From the NCBI GenBank assembly GCA_030447385.1, contig JAUJOY010000005.1, positions 1 to 64,000 on the forward strand: a stretch of 64,000 nt of DNA. Reading direction: 5' to 3'. The notes below the pieces were generated by a model. It saw nothing but the letters and a program-made list of their open reading frames with translations. It was not told the origin of the DNA and searched no databases. Made by a program: the position numbers and the translations under genes. Below, piece by piece: positions 9,764-18,639 of this stretch. This DNA comes from Mycobacteriales bacterium. Its GTDB lineage: Bacteria > Actinomycetota > Actinomycetes > Mycobacteriales > SCTD01. The first letter of the stretch is position 1, and each line of letters starts with the position of its first letter.

Positions 9764-10726
9764 CTACGCGGTCTCGCTGAAGAAGCGCCAGATGGTGCTG
9801 GTGGCGTCGAGGGCCCCGTTGGGGCCGCCGAGTTCCGGTGTGAACCAGATGTGCCCACCGCCCTGGACGGTGATCAGGCTGACCGTGGTGTCGTTGGCGC
9901 AGCCCTGCCACAACTGGGTCGTCACAGCTCCGGTGACCTTCGGCGGTTGTGGCGGCGGGCAGCTGTCGATCTCAGCCCAGCGTTGGATCATGGCCGGTGT
10001 CGACGGATACATGGCAGCAGCGGCTTCGACGGCGTCGGGTTTGCCGCCCTCGTACGGGAGCAGCGGGTCGGCGGTGCCGTGGATCTCCAGCACCGAGACC
10101 GGCCGGGAGGGTTGACAGGCTGCTGCGCGGACCGCACCGGCCACCGACGCCACAGCGCGCACCCGATCGGCCCGCTCGCAGGCGAAGCGGTAGGCCATCA
10201 TCGCCCCGTTCGAAGCGCCGGTCACGAAGACCCTCTCCGGGTCGACGGCGTAGTCCCGCTGGAGCCGGTCGAGCATCTGGGTCAGGAAGCCCACGTCGTC
10301 GGGGTTGCGCTCGGGTGCCGACCCGCAGCAGCTCCCGGCGTTCCACTCCGTCCGGGTGCCTTCCGGATAGGCGACGATGAACTCACCCAGCGAGGCCTGC
10401 TTGTCGAAGCTGGTGATCCTGACGGCATCCTGAGCGGTGTTGGCGCCGCCGTGCAGGACCAGCACGAGCGGGGCCGGCCGACCGCGGTCCAGCGTCGGCG
10501 GGACGAAGACCCGGTAGGTACGTGGCACGCCATCGATGATGAGCGAATCGTTCTGCACGGCAGGCGGCGGGGCCGGGGCGGTACCTCCGCCACACCCAGC
10601 CGCCAGCAGCGCCGCGAGCATCGACGCCGCAAGCCACCGCAGGCCTGAGTCTGCCCGCAGGTCGGCGCGGCGCTGCCCAGATCGCGCCCTCAAGCCGTCT
10701 CCTCGCCCACATCCGCCGGCCGGCAT
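9764..10726 (-). CDS. PHB-depolymerase/feruloyl-esterase-family lipoprotein (LpqC-like)
   Basis: 320 aa. A hydrophobic stretch ends in the lipobox LLAAGC (Cys near residue 45), so the mature protein is probably anchored outside the membrane. The alpha/beta-hydrolase fold follows: the oxyanion loop VLVLHGGANTAQD, the nucleophile elbow VTGASNGAMMAY, the acid in HGTADPLLPYEGG and the catalytic His in VQGGGHIWF near the C-terminus. The family (esterase PHB) cleaves short-chain or aromatic esters. The ATG at 10726 gives a long n-region; a later start is possible. The gene is intact and stands alone. Confidence 0.85.
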   Translation of the reverse strand: MPAGGCGRGDGLRARSGQRRADLRADSGLRWLAASMLAALLAAGCGGGTAPAPPPAVQNDSLIIDGVPRTYRVFVPPTLDRGRPAPLVLVLHGGANTAQDAVRITSFDKQASLGEFIVAYPEGTRTEWNAGSCCGSAPERNPDDVGFLTQMLDRLQRDYAVDPERVFVTGASNGAMMAYRFACERADRVRAVASVAGAVRAAACQPSRPVSVLEIHGTADPLLPYEGGKPDAVEAAAAMYPSTPAMIQRWAEIDSCPPPQPPKVTGAVTTQLWQGCANDTTVSLITVQGGGHIWFTPELGGPNGALDATSTIWRFFSETA

Positions 10727-10934
10727 CCAGCAACCAACGTGGACCGTCCAACAGAGCGAGTCAAGACACCGGGCTGCGCAACCGCGCGCGGAATCTCAGA
10801 CTCTCCTCACAACCGGGTGACAGCGACCCCGCTCGAGCACTCGCCCCAGCGCGACGGGTTGAGGGGCCGCTCCCCGTTGGCCACCTGAGCTCCGTTCCGG
10901 GCGCCAGAGCAAGAAGCGGCGGCGACGAACGGAC

Positions 10935-10951
10935 CGGCGCCTATGGACTGC
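10935..10951 (+). repeat. 17-bp dispersed motif, copy 6
   Basis: CGGCGCCTATGGACTGC, one mismatch from consensus, intergenic. Confidence 0.6.
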
Positions 10952-11012
10952 CGCGCCGGCAGGAACACCGCGACTCTCACCAGGTGTGCTGGCAAGAGGA
11001 ACGGCCCTACCT

Positions 11013-11354
11013 CTATCGACCGTGGCGGGGCAGCCACGCTGTGTCACCACGGGTGCCAGCCGGCCAGCCGTCGCCGGCATCAGCTTGCCGAGCGTCCGCC
11101 GCAGTCGCGCCTTTCGGCACTGCCAGGTAGCGGTGGAAAGTTCTCCTCAGGCGGCCCGCCCAGGCGCGTCCATCCATCACACGCTGGTAGGCGACCCTCG
11201 CCCGCCTGCTGGCAGCGGTAGGCGACTTGGCGGCTGCGACCCAGTCGCAGTAGCGGGCTTGATCCTCGACACTCAATTGCTCCCACGCCCGCTGTGTCCA
11301 TGGCCACTCAAGGACCAGCTCGGCAAGCGGCTGCGGCACCTTCTCGTGCGTCAC
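11013..11354 (-). CDS. YdeI/OmdA-like helical protein (tentative)
   Basis: From GTG 11354 the frame encodes about 113 aa starting VTHEKVPQPLAELVL. The core (AWEQLSVEDQARYCDWVAAA, then SRRARVAYQRVMDG) follows the OmpD-associated/YdeI C-terminal helical pattern, in which a Tyr-x3-Trp segment precedes paired arginines. Such domains occur in actinobacterial proteins of unknown role, some linked to bacteriocin protection. The tail after TFHRYLAVPKG is arginine- and alanine-rich and may be out of frame. It is flanked by motif copies at 10935 and 11846. Confidence 0.45.
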   Translation of the reverse strand: MTHEKVPQPLAELVLEWPWTQRAWEQLSVEDQARYCDWVAAAKSPTAASRRARVAYQRVMDGRAWAGRLRRTFHRYLAVPKGATAADARQADAGDGWPAGTRGDTAWLPRHGR

Positions 11355-11601
11355 GTAGCGGACGATACTGCGGCACGCCAGCGCGCTGCTGCTGCATTTC
11401 CGCAGAGGAAGTCCTCGTTCCCCTCGTGTGCACGGCGCCCGTACCGCGGCGCGCTGTAGCAGTCGGCGCGGGGCACTACCACGAACGGCGGTCACGCACG
11501 CCCTCCCACCCGAAGCCTGGTCACCGCTGCCAGACGACTACACCATCAAGATCATGAGCATCGGGCTAGCCCACCGGGATGGCAGCGTTCATGCTGTCCG
11601 T

Positions 11602-11766
11602 ATGACCAGGCCAACCAAGTACGCGGTGAGCCTCGACGAGCTCGTTGCCAACGCGAAGGTGCCGCCCGACCAGCAGGTCGAGGAGCACGACGCTGTCGAG
11701 CGCCCCGAGCACGACGAGGCTGCCGGACATCTTCCAGGGAACTTACGGCCCTACGCCGCCGGCTAG
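11602..11766 (+). CDS. Short hypothetical protein (54 aa)
   Basis: ATG 11602 opens MTRPTKYAVSLDELVANAKV; nearly all of the first 43 codons end in G or C, as in true genes of this genome, after which the bias fades and the frame stops at 11766. No Shine-Dalgarno is seen. It may be the N-terminal remains of a longer acidic protein. No family recognised. Confidence 0.3.
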   Translation: MTRPTKYAVSLDELVANAKVPPDQQVEEHDAVERPEHDEAAGHLPGNLRPYAAG

Positions 11767-11845
11767 CTCCGGCGGGCAGCCTCGTCACGAGGCGTCTGCT
11801 TCCGCCGTGTGCGACTGCATCGAGCTCTCCCGCGGCTGGCCGTAC

Positions 11846-11862
11846 CGGCGCCTATGGGCGGC
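11846..11862 (+). repeat. 17-bp dispersed motif, copy 7
   Basis: CGGCGCCTATGGGCGGC, one mismatch. It lies just beyond the 3' end of the tcmP gene. Confidence 0.6.
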
Positions 11863-11927
11863 AACTCCTCCGCTCGGAGCGACCGCACGGCGGCACGAGC
11901 GGACACGCCACAGCCCACTGGGCCCGC

Positions 11928-13040
11928 TCAGAAGAGCGTAAGGTCGTCGTTCGCGACGACCGGGGCGGAGCACAGGGACAGCGACGTCGAACCCTCCAGG
12001 CGGCTCGCGGGCTTCCCAACGCGACCGCTGCTGATGAGGCTGCGCACCGCGGCCAGCACCTGACCCTTCTTGTAGACGGTCTTCAGGTTCGTCCAGTCCC
12101 GAAGCTCATCGAGCGTCTGCGCCCCGTCGGCCGGTCGGACCAGCAGGATCCGCTCGAGCGGCACCGCGTACGGCGTCGTCTCGATCTCGAGCAGCATCTG
12201 GCCTGGGTCGCGTGGGTCGCGGTACCGGACGCTGTGGACTGGGTCGACGGCCCACATCGCGTCCTTCATCTTCTCTACGCCCTTGACGTTGGACGTCGCG
12301 AACAGCAACCACAACTCGTGCCCGCCCTCGTCCTGCATCTCGAAAGCCAGGCTGTAGTCGAAACCGGCTAGACGCAGCGACTCCTTGTATGCGTCAACGA
12401 GGTAGTCGAGCTTCCGGTCAGACGGCTGGTCGAACACGCCTTGCCAGTGCGTGCCGCCGAAGGCTGCATCTCCGTTTGCCCTGTGCGTATCCCGCTGCCC
12501 ATGACGAGTCAGGAACTGAGGCTGGAAGGTCAGCAGCACTTCCGACGACTTGTTGCGGGCCACCAGTTGCAGCAAAGTGAAGGGGATGTCAGGTCCGCCG
12601 TAGCTGTCCAGGACGACGAACATCGGGTTGCCCGGCGCGTCGCAGTCGTTCAGCGCATCGGCGAGAACATCTGCGCAGTCGCCAGCGAGCACAGGGTGGA
12701 TGCGCAGCCCCACAGGCACCGTGGGCATGCCGCAGGTCGCGGCGGCGAGCTCGGCCTGCAGGCGGTCGGCCCGGTCCTGGCGCTCCTCGACCAGCACGAT
12801 GTGTGCCTGGCGGCCGGCCAGCGCGTCCGGGTATTGGCAGAACGTCTGCAGCGCGATGATCGGGCTGCCGGGCTCGCCTGCCTCGTACACGCCGGGTCCG
12901 GAGAAGCCCTCGGCGTAGGTGACCCGCGAGTTCCATCTGAGCAGGATCGGCAGCCATGCCTGCAGGTACCTGCGAAGCAGGTCATGCTTTGCACCTGTGT
13001 GGCCTTCGCGGGGCCACACGGTGTCCTTGGGCGTTGCCAC
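11928..13040 (-). CDS. tcmP: TcmP: three-Cys-motif partner protein
   Basis: About 370 aa from GTG 13040, chosen because VATPKDTVWPREGHTGAKHD aligns with the usual family N-terminus; ATG 13058 adds six residues. The diagnostic start (KHDLLRRYLQAWLPILLRWN), the YAEGFSGPGVYEAGEPGSP segment, FVVLDSYGGPDIPF and LLTFQPQFLTRHG are all present. The family is defined by its constant pairing with a DUF5131 protein; its biochemical role is unknown, though the YAEGF.GPG segment recalls Rossmann-type enzymes. It starts 49 bases after the DUF5131 gene on the same strand, so the two form an operon. It is intact. Confidence 0.85.
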   Translation of the reverse strand: MATPKDTVWPREGHTGAKHDLLRRYLQAWLPILLRWNSRVTYAEGFSGPGVYEAGEPGSPIIALQTFCQYPDALAGRQAHIVLVEERQDRADRLQAELAAATCGMPTVPVGLRIHPVLAGDCADVLADALNDCDAPGNPMFVVLDSYGGPDIPFTLLQLVARNKSSEVLLTFQPQFLTRHGQRDTHRANGDAAFGGTHWQGVFDQPSDRKLDYLVDAYKESLRLAGFDYSLAFEMQDEGGHELWLLFATSNVKGVEKMKDAMWAVDPVHSVRYRDPRDPGQMLLEIETTPYAVPLERILLVRPADGAQTLDELRDWTNLKTVYKKGQVLAAVRSLISSGRVGKPASRLEGSTSLSLCSAPVVANDDLTLF

Positions 13041-13089
13041 GCGGCAAAGTCTGCACAAACAGGACGCGACGCGAAGCGGATCCGCCAGA

Positions 13090-13839
13090 TCAGGCCGTGC
13101 GCGTCACCGCTGGCATCTCGTCCCACACACGACCGTCCAGGTGGCGCCCGGCTGACTTGGGCGTACGGCCGCCCCACTGCTTGAAGAAGAACGGCACCTG
13201 CGCGTCGCGGCATTGGTCTCGAACACCCGCCGGCCAGCTCGGCGACATCGGTCGGTGCCCCCGACCAGACTCGCCGCCGGCGATGACCCAGCCTATGCCG
13301 CGCAGGTCCAGGTCTTTCAGGGGCCCGAGCAGCGGCTCGCATGACAGGAAGCGCACGGTTGCGGGCACCTCCCGCAAGTCGTCGATGCGAGACATCGCCT
13401 CCTCAGTCTCGACCGAGACGCCCATCCACAGGTTCGCTGGCCACTCCAGCTCGGGTGCGAGCTTGCGCAGCCGGACCGAGCGCTTGGTGAGAAGTTGGTA
13501 GGTGTGCTGTGGCGTGTCGGCGATGACCGCGAACACCTCACGTACGAACGAGAGCGGCACCTTGGCGTGGAACAAATCGCTCATGCTGTTGACGAAGACG
13601 ATGCGCGGCTGGCGCCATCCGTAGGGCACGCGCAGCGCTGAGGCATGCACTGCGACACCGAAGCCCGGGCCGCTGGTGCGCGGATCCCCATCCGTCTGAT
13701 ACTTCGCGGCGCCCATGGCCTTCAGGCGCCTGGACAGCGTCAGGGCGTAGCAGTTGTCGCAGCCGAGCGAGACGCGGTCGCAGCCAGTGGTGGGATTCCA
13801 GGTGGCTTCGGTCCACTCGATGGCGGAGCCGTCAGCCAC
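13090..13839 (-). CDS. DUF5131 (phage Gp37/Gp68 family) three-Cys-motif protein
   Basis: 249 aa. It begins MADGSAIEWTEATWNPTTGC and carries the three cysteines in GCDRVSLGCDNCYA, a radical-SAM-like CxxC arrangement. Further family segments are IVFVNSMSDLFH, QLLTKRSVRL, LWMGVSVETEEAMSRIDDL, SCEPLLGPL and GWVIAGGESGRGHRPM, and the C-terminus carries VPFFFKQWGG. The family occurs in phages and in bacterial mobile regions, nearly always beside TcmP. Its reaction is not established; the cysteines suggest a metal or iron-sulfur centre. ATG 13839 is the only start that retains the conserved N-terminus. It is the first gene of the pair with tcmP. Confidence 0.85.
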   Translation of the reverse strand: MADGSAIEWTEATWNPTTGCDRVSLGCDNCYALTLSRRLKAMGAAKYQTDGDPRTSGPGFGVAVHASALRVPYGWRQPRIVFVNSMSDLFHAKVPLSFVREVFAVIADTPQHTYQLLTKRSVRLRKLAPELEWPANLWMGVSVETEEAMSRIDDLREVPATVRFLSCEPLLGPLKDLDLRGIGWVIAGGESGRGHRPMSPSWPAGVRDQCRDAQVPFFFKQWGGRTPKSAGRHLDGRVWDEMPAVTRTA

Positions 13840-14599
13840 GGGTCCTCGTCCTCTCTAGCGCAACATCTGGATCGCGCGCGCGTGCGGCGCAGTAGGCGGC
13901 GCCCACTCTTCCGCATCGCGGGCTGCGCCAGGCGTCGTGATCGCCCGACTCGCTGGACGGGATGCTTGGCACAGTGCCGACCGTCTCATCGCCCTCCGAC
14001 AGAACTCGGACACACGTTCGAGGAACAATAGGCCGGACGCAAGTCCGGTCGTCGTCTCTGCGCCGTCACCTCAGGCTGCGGCCCCCGCGGCGCCGGTGCT
14101 GACCGACGTCGAGCACACCCGCCGTCGCCGACGCACACCCTGCGGGTCCGCGAGAACAAGCAGCGCTGACCCGCCCGATCCAGGTGCCTGCACCCGCCCC
14201 TGTGCCCTCTCCCCCCGCAGGCGTTCGAGCCTTCCGTCGCGCGTTGGCGCTTCCACCGCTGTCAGCTCGTCGGCCCCCTGGTCAGGCCGCGAGACAGGCT
14301 TGCTTCGTATGAACCCTTCTTCATCGTCTCGGGCACCGCCGGAGTGCCCCTCCAGCGGACCAGAGGTCTGCTACTGCCAGCGGTGCTTGACCGCCTCCCT
14401 GAGCACCCACCCGAGCAGCCGAAGCGGCGCCTATGGACGGCAGCGGACGCGGCTCACCGCCTCCGACACCAGCGGTAACAACCCCCGGAGACCCAGTGTG
14501 GTGCGAGCAGCGGCTCGTCGGCGTCGAGCACGAGCTGGTAGATCGTGAAGCCGTCCGATCCCGCCTCTGGGAAGCCAGCGTCAGGCGTGCTGGTAGCAC
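13840..14599. other. Intergenic stretch without a supported gene
   Basis: Holds one perfect 17-bp motif copy (14425-14441). The frames are low-complexity and overlapping. I see no promoter for the tcmP operon beyond its own Shine-Dalgarno region. Confidence 0.45.
14425..14441 (+). repeat. 17-bp dispersed motif, copy 8 (perfect consensus)
   Basis: CGGCGCCTATGGACGGC exactly, intergenic, 586 bases upstream of the start of the tcmP operon. Confidence 0.65.
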
Positions 14600-14985
14600 C
14601 GTGCCGGGGGTGGGGGCGGGGTCGAATATGGATCGGCCTGATCCGCGGGACGAACCGGACAGTCACGGCTCCGGCCGGTCCCGCGGCGGGCTGACCACCA
14701 AGACCCACGCCGTCGACAGACGGGCGCGGTCGGCCGCTGGTTGTGTTCGTTGGACCCGGGCAGGCGGGGGACCGTCCGATGCTCGGACCGCTGCCTGACC
14801 TGCCTGAACGTCCCGAGGATCGGACCGGGCCGGGCACGCACCCGCCCGGATGCGTTGCTGGCTGACAAGACCTACTCAGCCCGGGCGCACCAAGAGCACT
14901 TGAGTAGCAGGGCCATCACCACGGTCCTCCCGGAGCGTGCTGACCAGATCGGTCACCGGCAGCGATGCGGCAGCGCCCAGCCGGC
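14600..14985 (+). mobile_element. IS5-family transposase remnant
   Basis: Two frames give the middle of a DDE transposase: GSGRSRGGLTTKTHAV near 14665-14715, then VPRIGPGRARTRPDALLADK and TYSARAHQEHLSSRAITTVL, PERADQIGHRQR up to about 14980. These are the characteristic blocks of IS5-group transposases, around the second catalytic Asp (LLADK). Both ends are missing, the frame is shifted, and no terminal repeats are visible. It is a fossil. Confidence 0.7.
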
Positions 14986-15195
14986 TTCGACCTGGTGTCC
15001 GCGCAGTCTCCCGCGCTGCTCCGCACTCCAAGTGCGGACGCCGAGCGATCACTGCTTGCCGCCGCGGCGTCCGGCGGAACCCTGCTCGTGGTGCACCACG
15101 CCGACATCACATCGACGTGAAGCTTGCGGAGGACCACGGGTTCGACCCCGCCGACTACGTGAGCCCTTCGGACGTCGCCGCCCTGCCGAATCAGG
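14986..15195 (+). pseudogene. Class I SAM-dependent methyltransferase, C-terminal fragment
   Basis: One frame reads FDLVSAQSPALLRTPSADAE, LLAAAASGGTLLVVHHADI and stops. The next frame continues with KLAEDHGFDPADYVSPSDVA. These are motif IV to VI of a small methyltransferase. The SAM-binding N-terminal half is missing, apparently replaced by the IS5 remnant just upstream. Confidence 0.5.
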
Positions 15196-15204
15196 CTCGG
15201 AGCC

Positions 15205-16927
15205 TCAGTGTGGCCGGTCCTGCGGGATCTGCGTCGCGGCCGGCACGACCGTACGGCTGCCCTTGGCGCTCTGGAAGCTCCGGTAGAAAGACTGGGTCGC
15301 GTTCGGGTCCTCGCGGTCGGACAGGAAGAACGTGTCGAACTGGATGTGCTCCGGCGTGAGGTCGACCACGGAGTAGCCGTGCGAGTCGAGCTCGACCTCC
15401 TTGATGTGCCGGTTGGCCGCCTTGATCTCCTGCTCTACCACGAGCGAGGTGGTGCGAGGTGGCGTACGGGTGATCTCGTTGAGGTTGTCAGACGTCACCG
15501 AGGTGCAGACGAACTCGATTCCGGCGCTGGGCGACAGCTCGGTCGGGCTGCCGAGATAGGTGCCCGCATCGATCGGCAGGTCTGCAGCTCAGATCGAGTG
15601 GATGTCGCCGGTGAGGAAGACGGCGTCACCGACGCCACTGTCCAGGGCAAACTTCAGCACCCGCTGGCGGTTCGCGGTGTAGCCGTCCCACGGGTCGACG
15701 AGCACCGAGAAGCCGCTCTGCGGCACGGTTGGCACCGGCTCAGGAGCCCGCTGCAACACGGCGAAAGCGGCGGCGAGGTCCGTCGGGAGCGGCGGGGTCT
15801 TCACTGGCATGATCTGCACGCTGTTGCCGAACAGCCGCCAGGCCGGTGAGCCCGCCGCGGACAGGCCCTGCTCGAGGAACGCCTGCTGCGCCGGGCCGGT
15901 CATCGTGCGGTTCGGGTCGTCGATCGCCGCACCGTCAGTCGCCGGGGCCTGCTGGTCGCGGTACTGCCGGAGGTCGAGCATGGTGAGGTCTGCCAGCGCG
16001 CCGAAGCGCAGCCGTCGGTAGATGCGCGTCTCGCTCTCGGAGCGGCTGTCGGGAAGGCGGATTGGCATCCACTCGTCATAGGCCTGGTAGGACCGGTTGC
16101 GGCGCGGGACGAAGGGCCCCTCGGTCTCCTCCTGGTGGTTCTCGGCGCCCTCGCGCCACGTGTCGTTGGTGACCTCGTGATCATCCCAGGTGGTGATGAA
16201 GGCGTACTTGCGGTGCAGCGCCGCCAGGTCGGGGTCCGACTTGTAGAGCGCGTGCCTGCGGCGGTAGTCCGACAGGGTCACAATCTCGACCGAGGGGTCG
16301 TGATCGCGCCTGCCGACGAGGGTCGCCGGGCCGTAGCGGTCCTCGCCGTTTCCGTACTCGTACAGGTGATCGCCGAGGTGCAAGACGAAGTCGAGGTCGT
16401 CGCGCCGCAAGATGGCGGTAGGCCGAGAAGTAGCCGCCGGTGTAGTTGGAGCAGCTGACCATGCCGAAGCGCAGCCGGTCGTTGGCGGCGTCAGGGGCAG
16501 GGGCGGTACGAGTGCTGCCGGTCGGGCTCGACGCCTTGAGCGCCGTGAAGCCGTAGAAGTAGGCGCGTCCGGGCTGCAGCCCGCGGACGTCCACCTTGAC
16601 GGTGTGGTCGGTCAATGGGCTGGTCGTGACCGTTCCTCGCCGCACGGCGCGCTTGAGGGCCGCGTCCTCGGCGACCACCCACGTCACCTTGGTGGGGGTG
16701 CCTGCACCAGAGCCTGGTGTCGCCAGCCGGGACGGCGTGACGCGGGTCCAGATCACCACCGCATCCGGCAGCGGATCGCCGGAGGCGACGCCGTACTGGA
16801 ATACGGCGCCTGGTTCTACGGCCAGGGCGGCCGAGAACGCGGGGCCGGTGAGGGCGCTGCCCACGCCGGTCGCGGCGGCGGCGCCGGCCGCGCCTTTCAG
16901 GAAGGTTCGGCGGTCCACAGGGCTCAT
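15205..16927 (-). pseudogene. phoD: PhoD-type alkaline phosphatase/phosphodiesterase 1, frameshift and in-frame stop
   Basis: ATG 16927 starts with a Tat signal (SPVDRRTFLKGAAGAA). The N-terminal domain (FQYGVASGDPLPDAVVIWTR) is followed by a frameshift near 16415. The metallophosphatase core then runs in the next frame: DFVLHLGDHLYEY, FITTWDDHEVTND, and GDAVFLTGDIHS. An in-frame TGA (15589-15591) stands where a Trp is expected, and the C-terminus (AADLPIDAGTYLGSPTELSP to the stop at 15205) continues in the same frame. PhoD enzymes use calcium and iron to hydrolyse phosphodiesters and monoesters outside the membrane. It is divergent from the PhoX gene, with a PHO box between. Two separate lesions make it inactive as read. 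Confidence 0.85.
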
Positions 16928-17007
16928 GAAAAGTCAGGGTAGGAAGATGAGGGAACAGCCCCGTGGACGCAGGATGAACGCTCGGGTGTCACCGCGCCAC
17001 CCCACCA

Positions 17008-17040
17008 CGTCGCCAAACGGTCAACCACGGTTCACCTGCG
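17008..17040 (+). promoter_or_regulatory. PHO box (PhoP operator) between phoD1 and phoX1
   Basis: Two adjacent 11-nt direct units, GGTCAACCACG (17019-17029) and GTTCACCTGCG (17030-17040), match the PhoP consensus GTTCACC at 5/7 and 7/7. A third, poorer unit precedes them at 17008. It lies 72 nt upstream of the PhoX start and 92 nt upstream of the PhoD start, placed to serve both. Confidence 0.7.
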
Positions 17041-17111
17041 CGAGGGCAGGTGCCGCCCCCGGGACGGGAAAGCCTCCCGGAGACGCCCCCTGATCCGAGG
17101 AGCCCTTTTCC

Positions 17112-18281
17112 GTGGACCTGGACCGCCGATCGTTCCTGCGCAGCACCGCCCTCGCCGTCGGGGTGACCTCCCTGGGTCCGCCGTTCTGGCGGAGCGCCTA
17201 CGCCGCCAAGCCGGTGCCGGGCGACGGGCCGTACGGGCCGCTGCTAGGCCCGGACGAAAACGGCGTGCTGTTGCCCGAGGGCTTCATGAGCCGGATCCTG
17301 GCGACGTCCGGCTCGCTCGTGGCCGGGACGCTCTACCCGTGGCATCCCGCGCCCGACGGCGGCGCGGTGTTCCCCCAGCCCGACGGCGGCTGGGTCTACA
17401 CCTCCAACAGCGAGATCCCGTCGGGAGGTGGGGCCGGCGCGCTGCGATTCAACGGGGCCGGCGAGATCGCCGGGGCCTACCGGATCCTCACCGGGACGTC
17501 AGTGAACTGCGCCGGTGGGCCGACCCCCCGGGGGACCTGGCTGTCCTGCGAGGAGAACCCGTTCGGCCAGGTCTACGAGTGCGACGTCACCGGCCCGTCC
17601 CAAGGCATCGTTCGGCCCGCGCTCGGGATGTTCGCCCACGAGGCCGTGACTGTCGACCCCGGTCGCGGTCAGCTGTACCTCACCGAGGACACCAGGGACG
17701 GCCGCTTCTACCGGTTCACACCAGTCGCCTATCCGGACCTGAGCTCCGGCCTGCTCGAGGTGCTGTTCGCCGACCCCGTCGGCGTGGTGAGCTGGCAGCC
17801 AGCGCTCGCTCCGGGGAGCCCGCAGTCCCAGAACCGGCTCGCCGGCGCAAAGGTCTTCAACGGCGGGGAAGGTGTCTGGTTCGACAGCGACCACGTCTAC
17901 TTCACGACCAAGGGCGACAACCGCGTGTGGGACCTCGACGTCGCCGCCCAACGCCTGTCGGTGCTGTACGACGCGGCCGACCGAGCCGCCCGCGGTCAGG
18001 ACGCGCCCCTCACCGGGGTCGACAACATTGTGGCCTCCCGGTCCGGCGACATCTTCGTCGGCGAGGACGGCGGCAACCTCGAAGTCGTCGTGATCAGCAC
18101 CGAGGGGCAGGTCGCGCCGGTCGTCCGCCTTGACGGGCACGACATCAGCGAGGTCACCGGACCCGCCTTCAGCCCGGACGGCTCCCGGCTGTATTTCTCC
18201 TCCCAGCGCGGCACCGACGGTCGTGGCGTGACCTTCGAGGTCAAGGGTCCGTTCCGGACCCGGCGGCGTCCGCGCCGCTGA
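17112..18281 (+). CDS. PhoX/DUF839-family secreted phosphatase-like protein 1
   Basis: 389 aa and intact. GTG 17112 follows GAGGAG at 17096-17101. The N-terminus has a Tat signal (DLDRRSFLRSTALAVGVTSL) ending near the AYA site. The beta-propeller pattern of DUF839 follows: VYTSNSEIPSGGGAGALRF, SVNCAGGPTPRGTWLSCEEN, MFAHEAVTVDPGRGQLYLTE and GAKVFNGGEGVWFDSDHVYF, in which the CEEN, HEA and GEG segments bind metal in PhoX. The C-terminus has FSPDGSRLYFSSQRG. PhoX-type enzymes are calcium/iron alkaline phosphatases on the outer face of the membrane. The PHO box upstream supports a role in phosphate starvation. Confidence 0.85.
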   Translation: MDLDRRSFLRSTALAVGVTSLGPPFWRSAYAAKPVPGDGPYGPLLGPDENGVLLPEGFMSRILATSGSLVAGTLYPWHPAPDGGAVFPQPDGGWVYTSNSEIPSGGGAGALRFNGAGEIAGAYRILTGTSVNCAGGPTPRGTWLSCEENPFGQVYECDVTGPSQGIVRPALGMFAHEAVTVDPGRGQLYLTEDTRDGRFYRFTPVAYPDLSSGLLEVLFADPVGVVSWQPALAPGSPQSQNRLAGAKVFNGGEGVWFDSDHVYFTTKGDNRVWDLDVAAQRLSVLYDAADRAARGQDAPLTGVDNIVASRSGDIFVGEDGGNLEVVVISTEGQVAPVVRLDGHDISEVTGPAFSPDGSRLYFSSQRGTDGRGVTFEVKGPFRTRRRPRR

Positions 18282-18522
18282 GCACCGGCGCGGCCGATGG
18301 GCGCATCACCGCCGCCAGCGCCGTCATGATGGGGACATTTGCTCACCACCGGCGGACTCCTCGGCACCGGTGGGCTCGGCCACCTGATGGTCGAGGAGCT
18401 ACGCGCGACCCGAGGAGTGCGCGCTGCGGGCCTACCGGGTTGACGCCCTCCACCGCCGCCCGCTCATCTAACCCGCCTGGAGGCGACCGCAACCTGCGCG
18501 CCTGAGGCGCGGCCTACGCGAG

Positions 18523-18544
18523 GTTCACGCGGTGTTGTTCGGTG
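18523..18544 (+). promoter_or_regulatory. Candidate PHO box upstream of phoD2 (degenerate)
   Basis: GTTCACGCGGT (18523-18533, 6/7 to GTTCACC) is followed in 11-nt phase by GTTGTTCGGTG (4/7), 96 nt upstream of the phoD2 ATG. The second unit is weak, so this is a candidate only. Confidence 0.4.
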
Positions 18545-18574
18545 CGTCCCCTAGCCCCCTACACGCCGACGCCT

Positions 18575-18590
18575 GGGCGCTATGGACTGC
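18575..18590 (+). repeat. 17-bp dispersed motif, copy 9 (diverged)
   Basis: GGGCGCTATGGACTGC, lacking one central C. Its ATG opens an 18-codon frame (18582-18638) whose TGA ends one base before the phoD2 start codon. Confidence 0.45.
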
Positions 18591-18639
18591 ACGGCATCCA
18601 ACCTGGCCGCGGCGCGCGGTCTCGACCCTGGGAGCTGAC

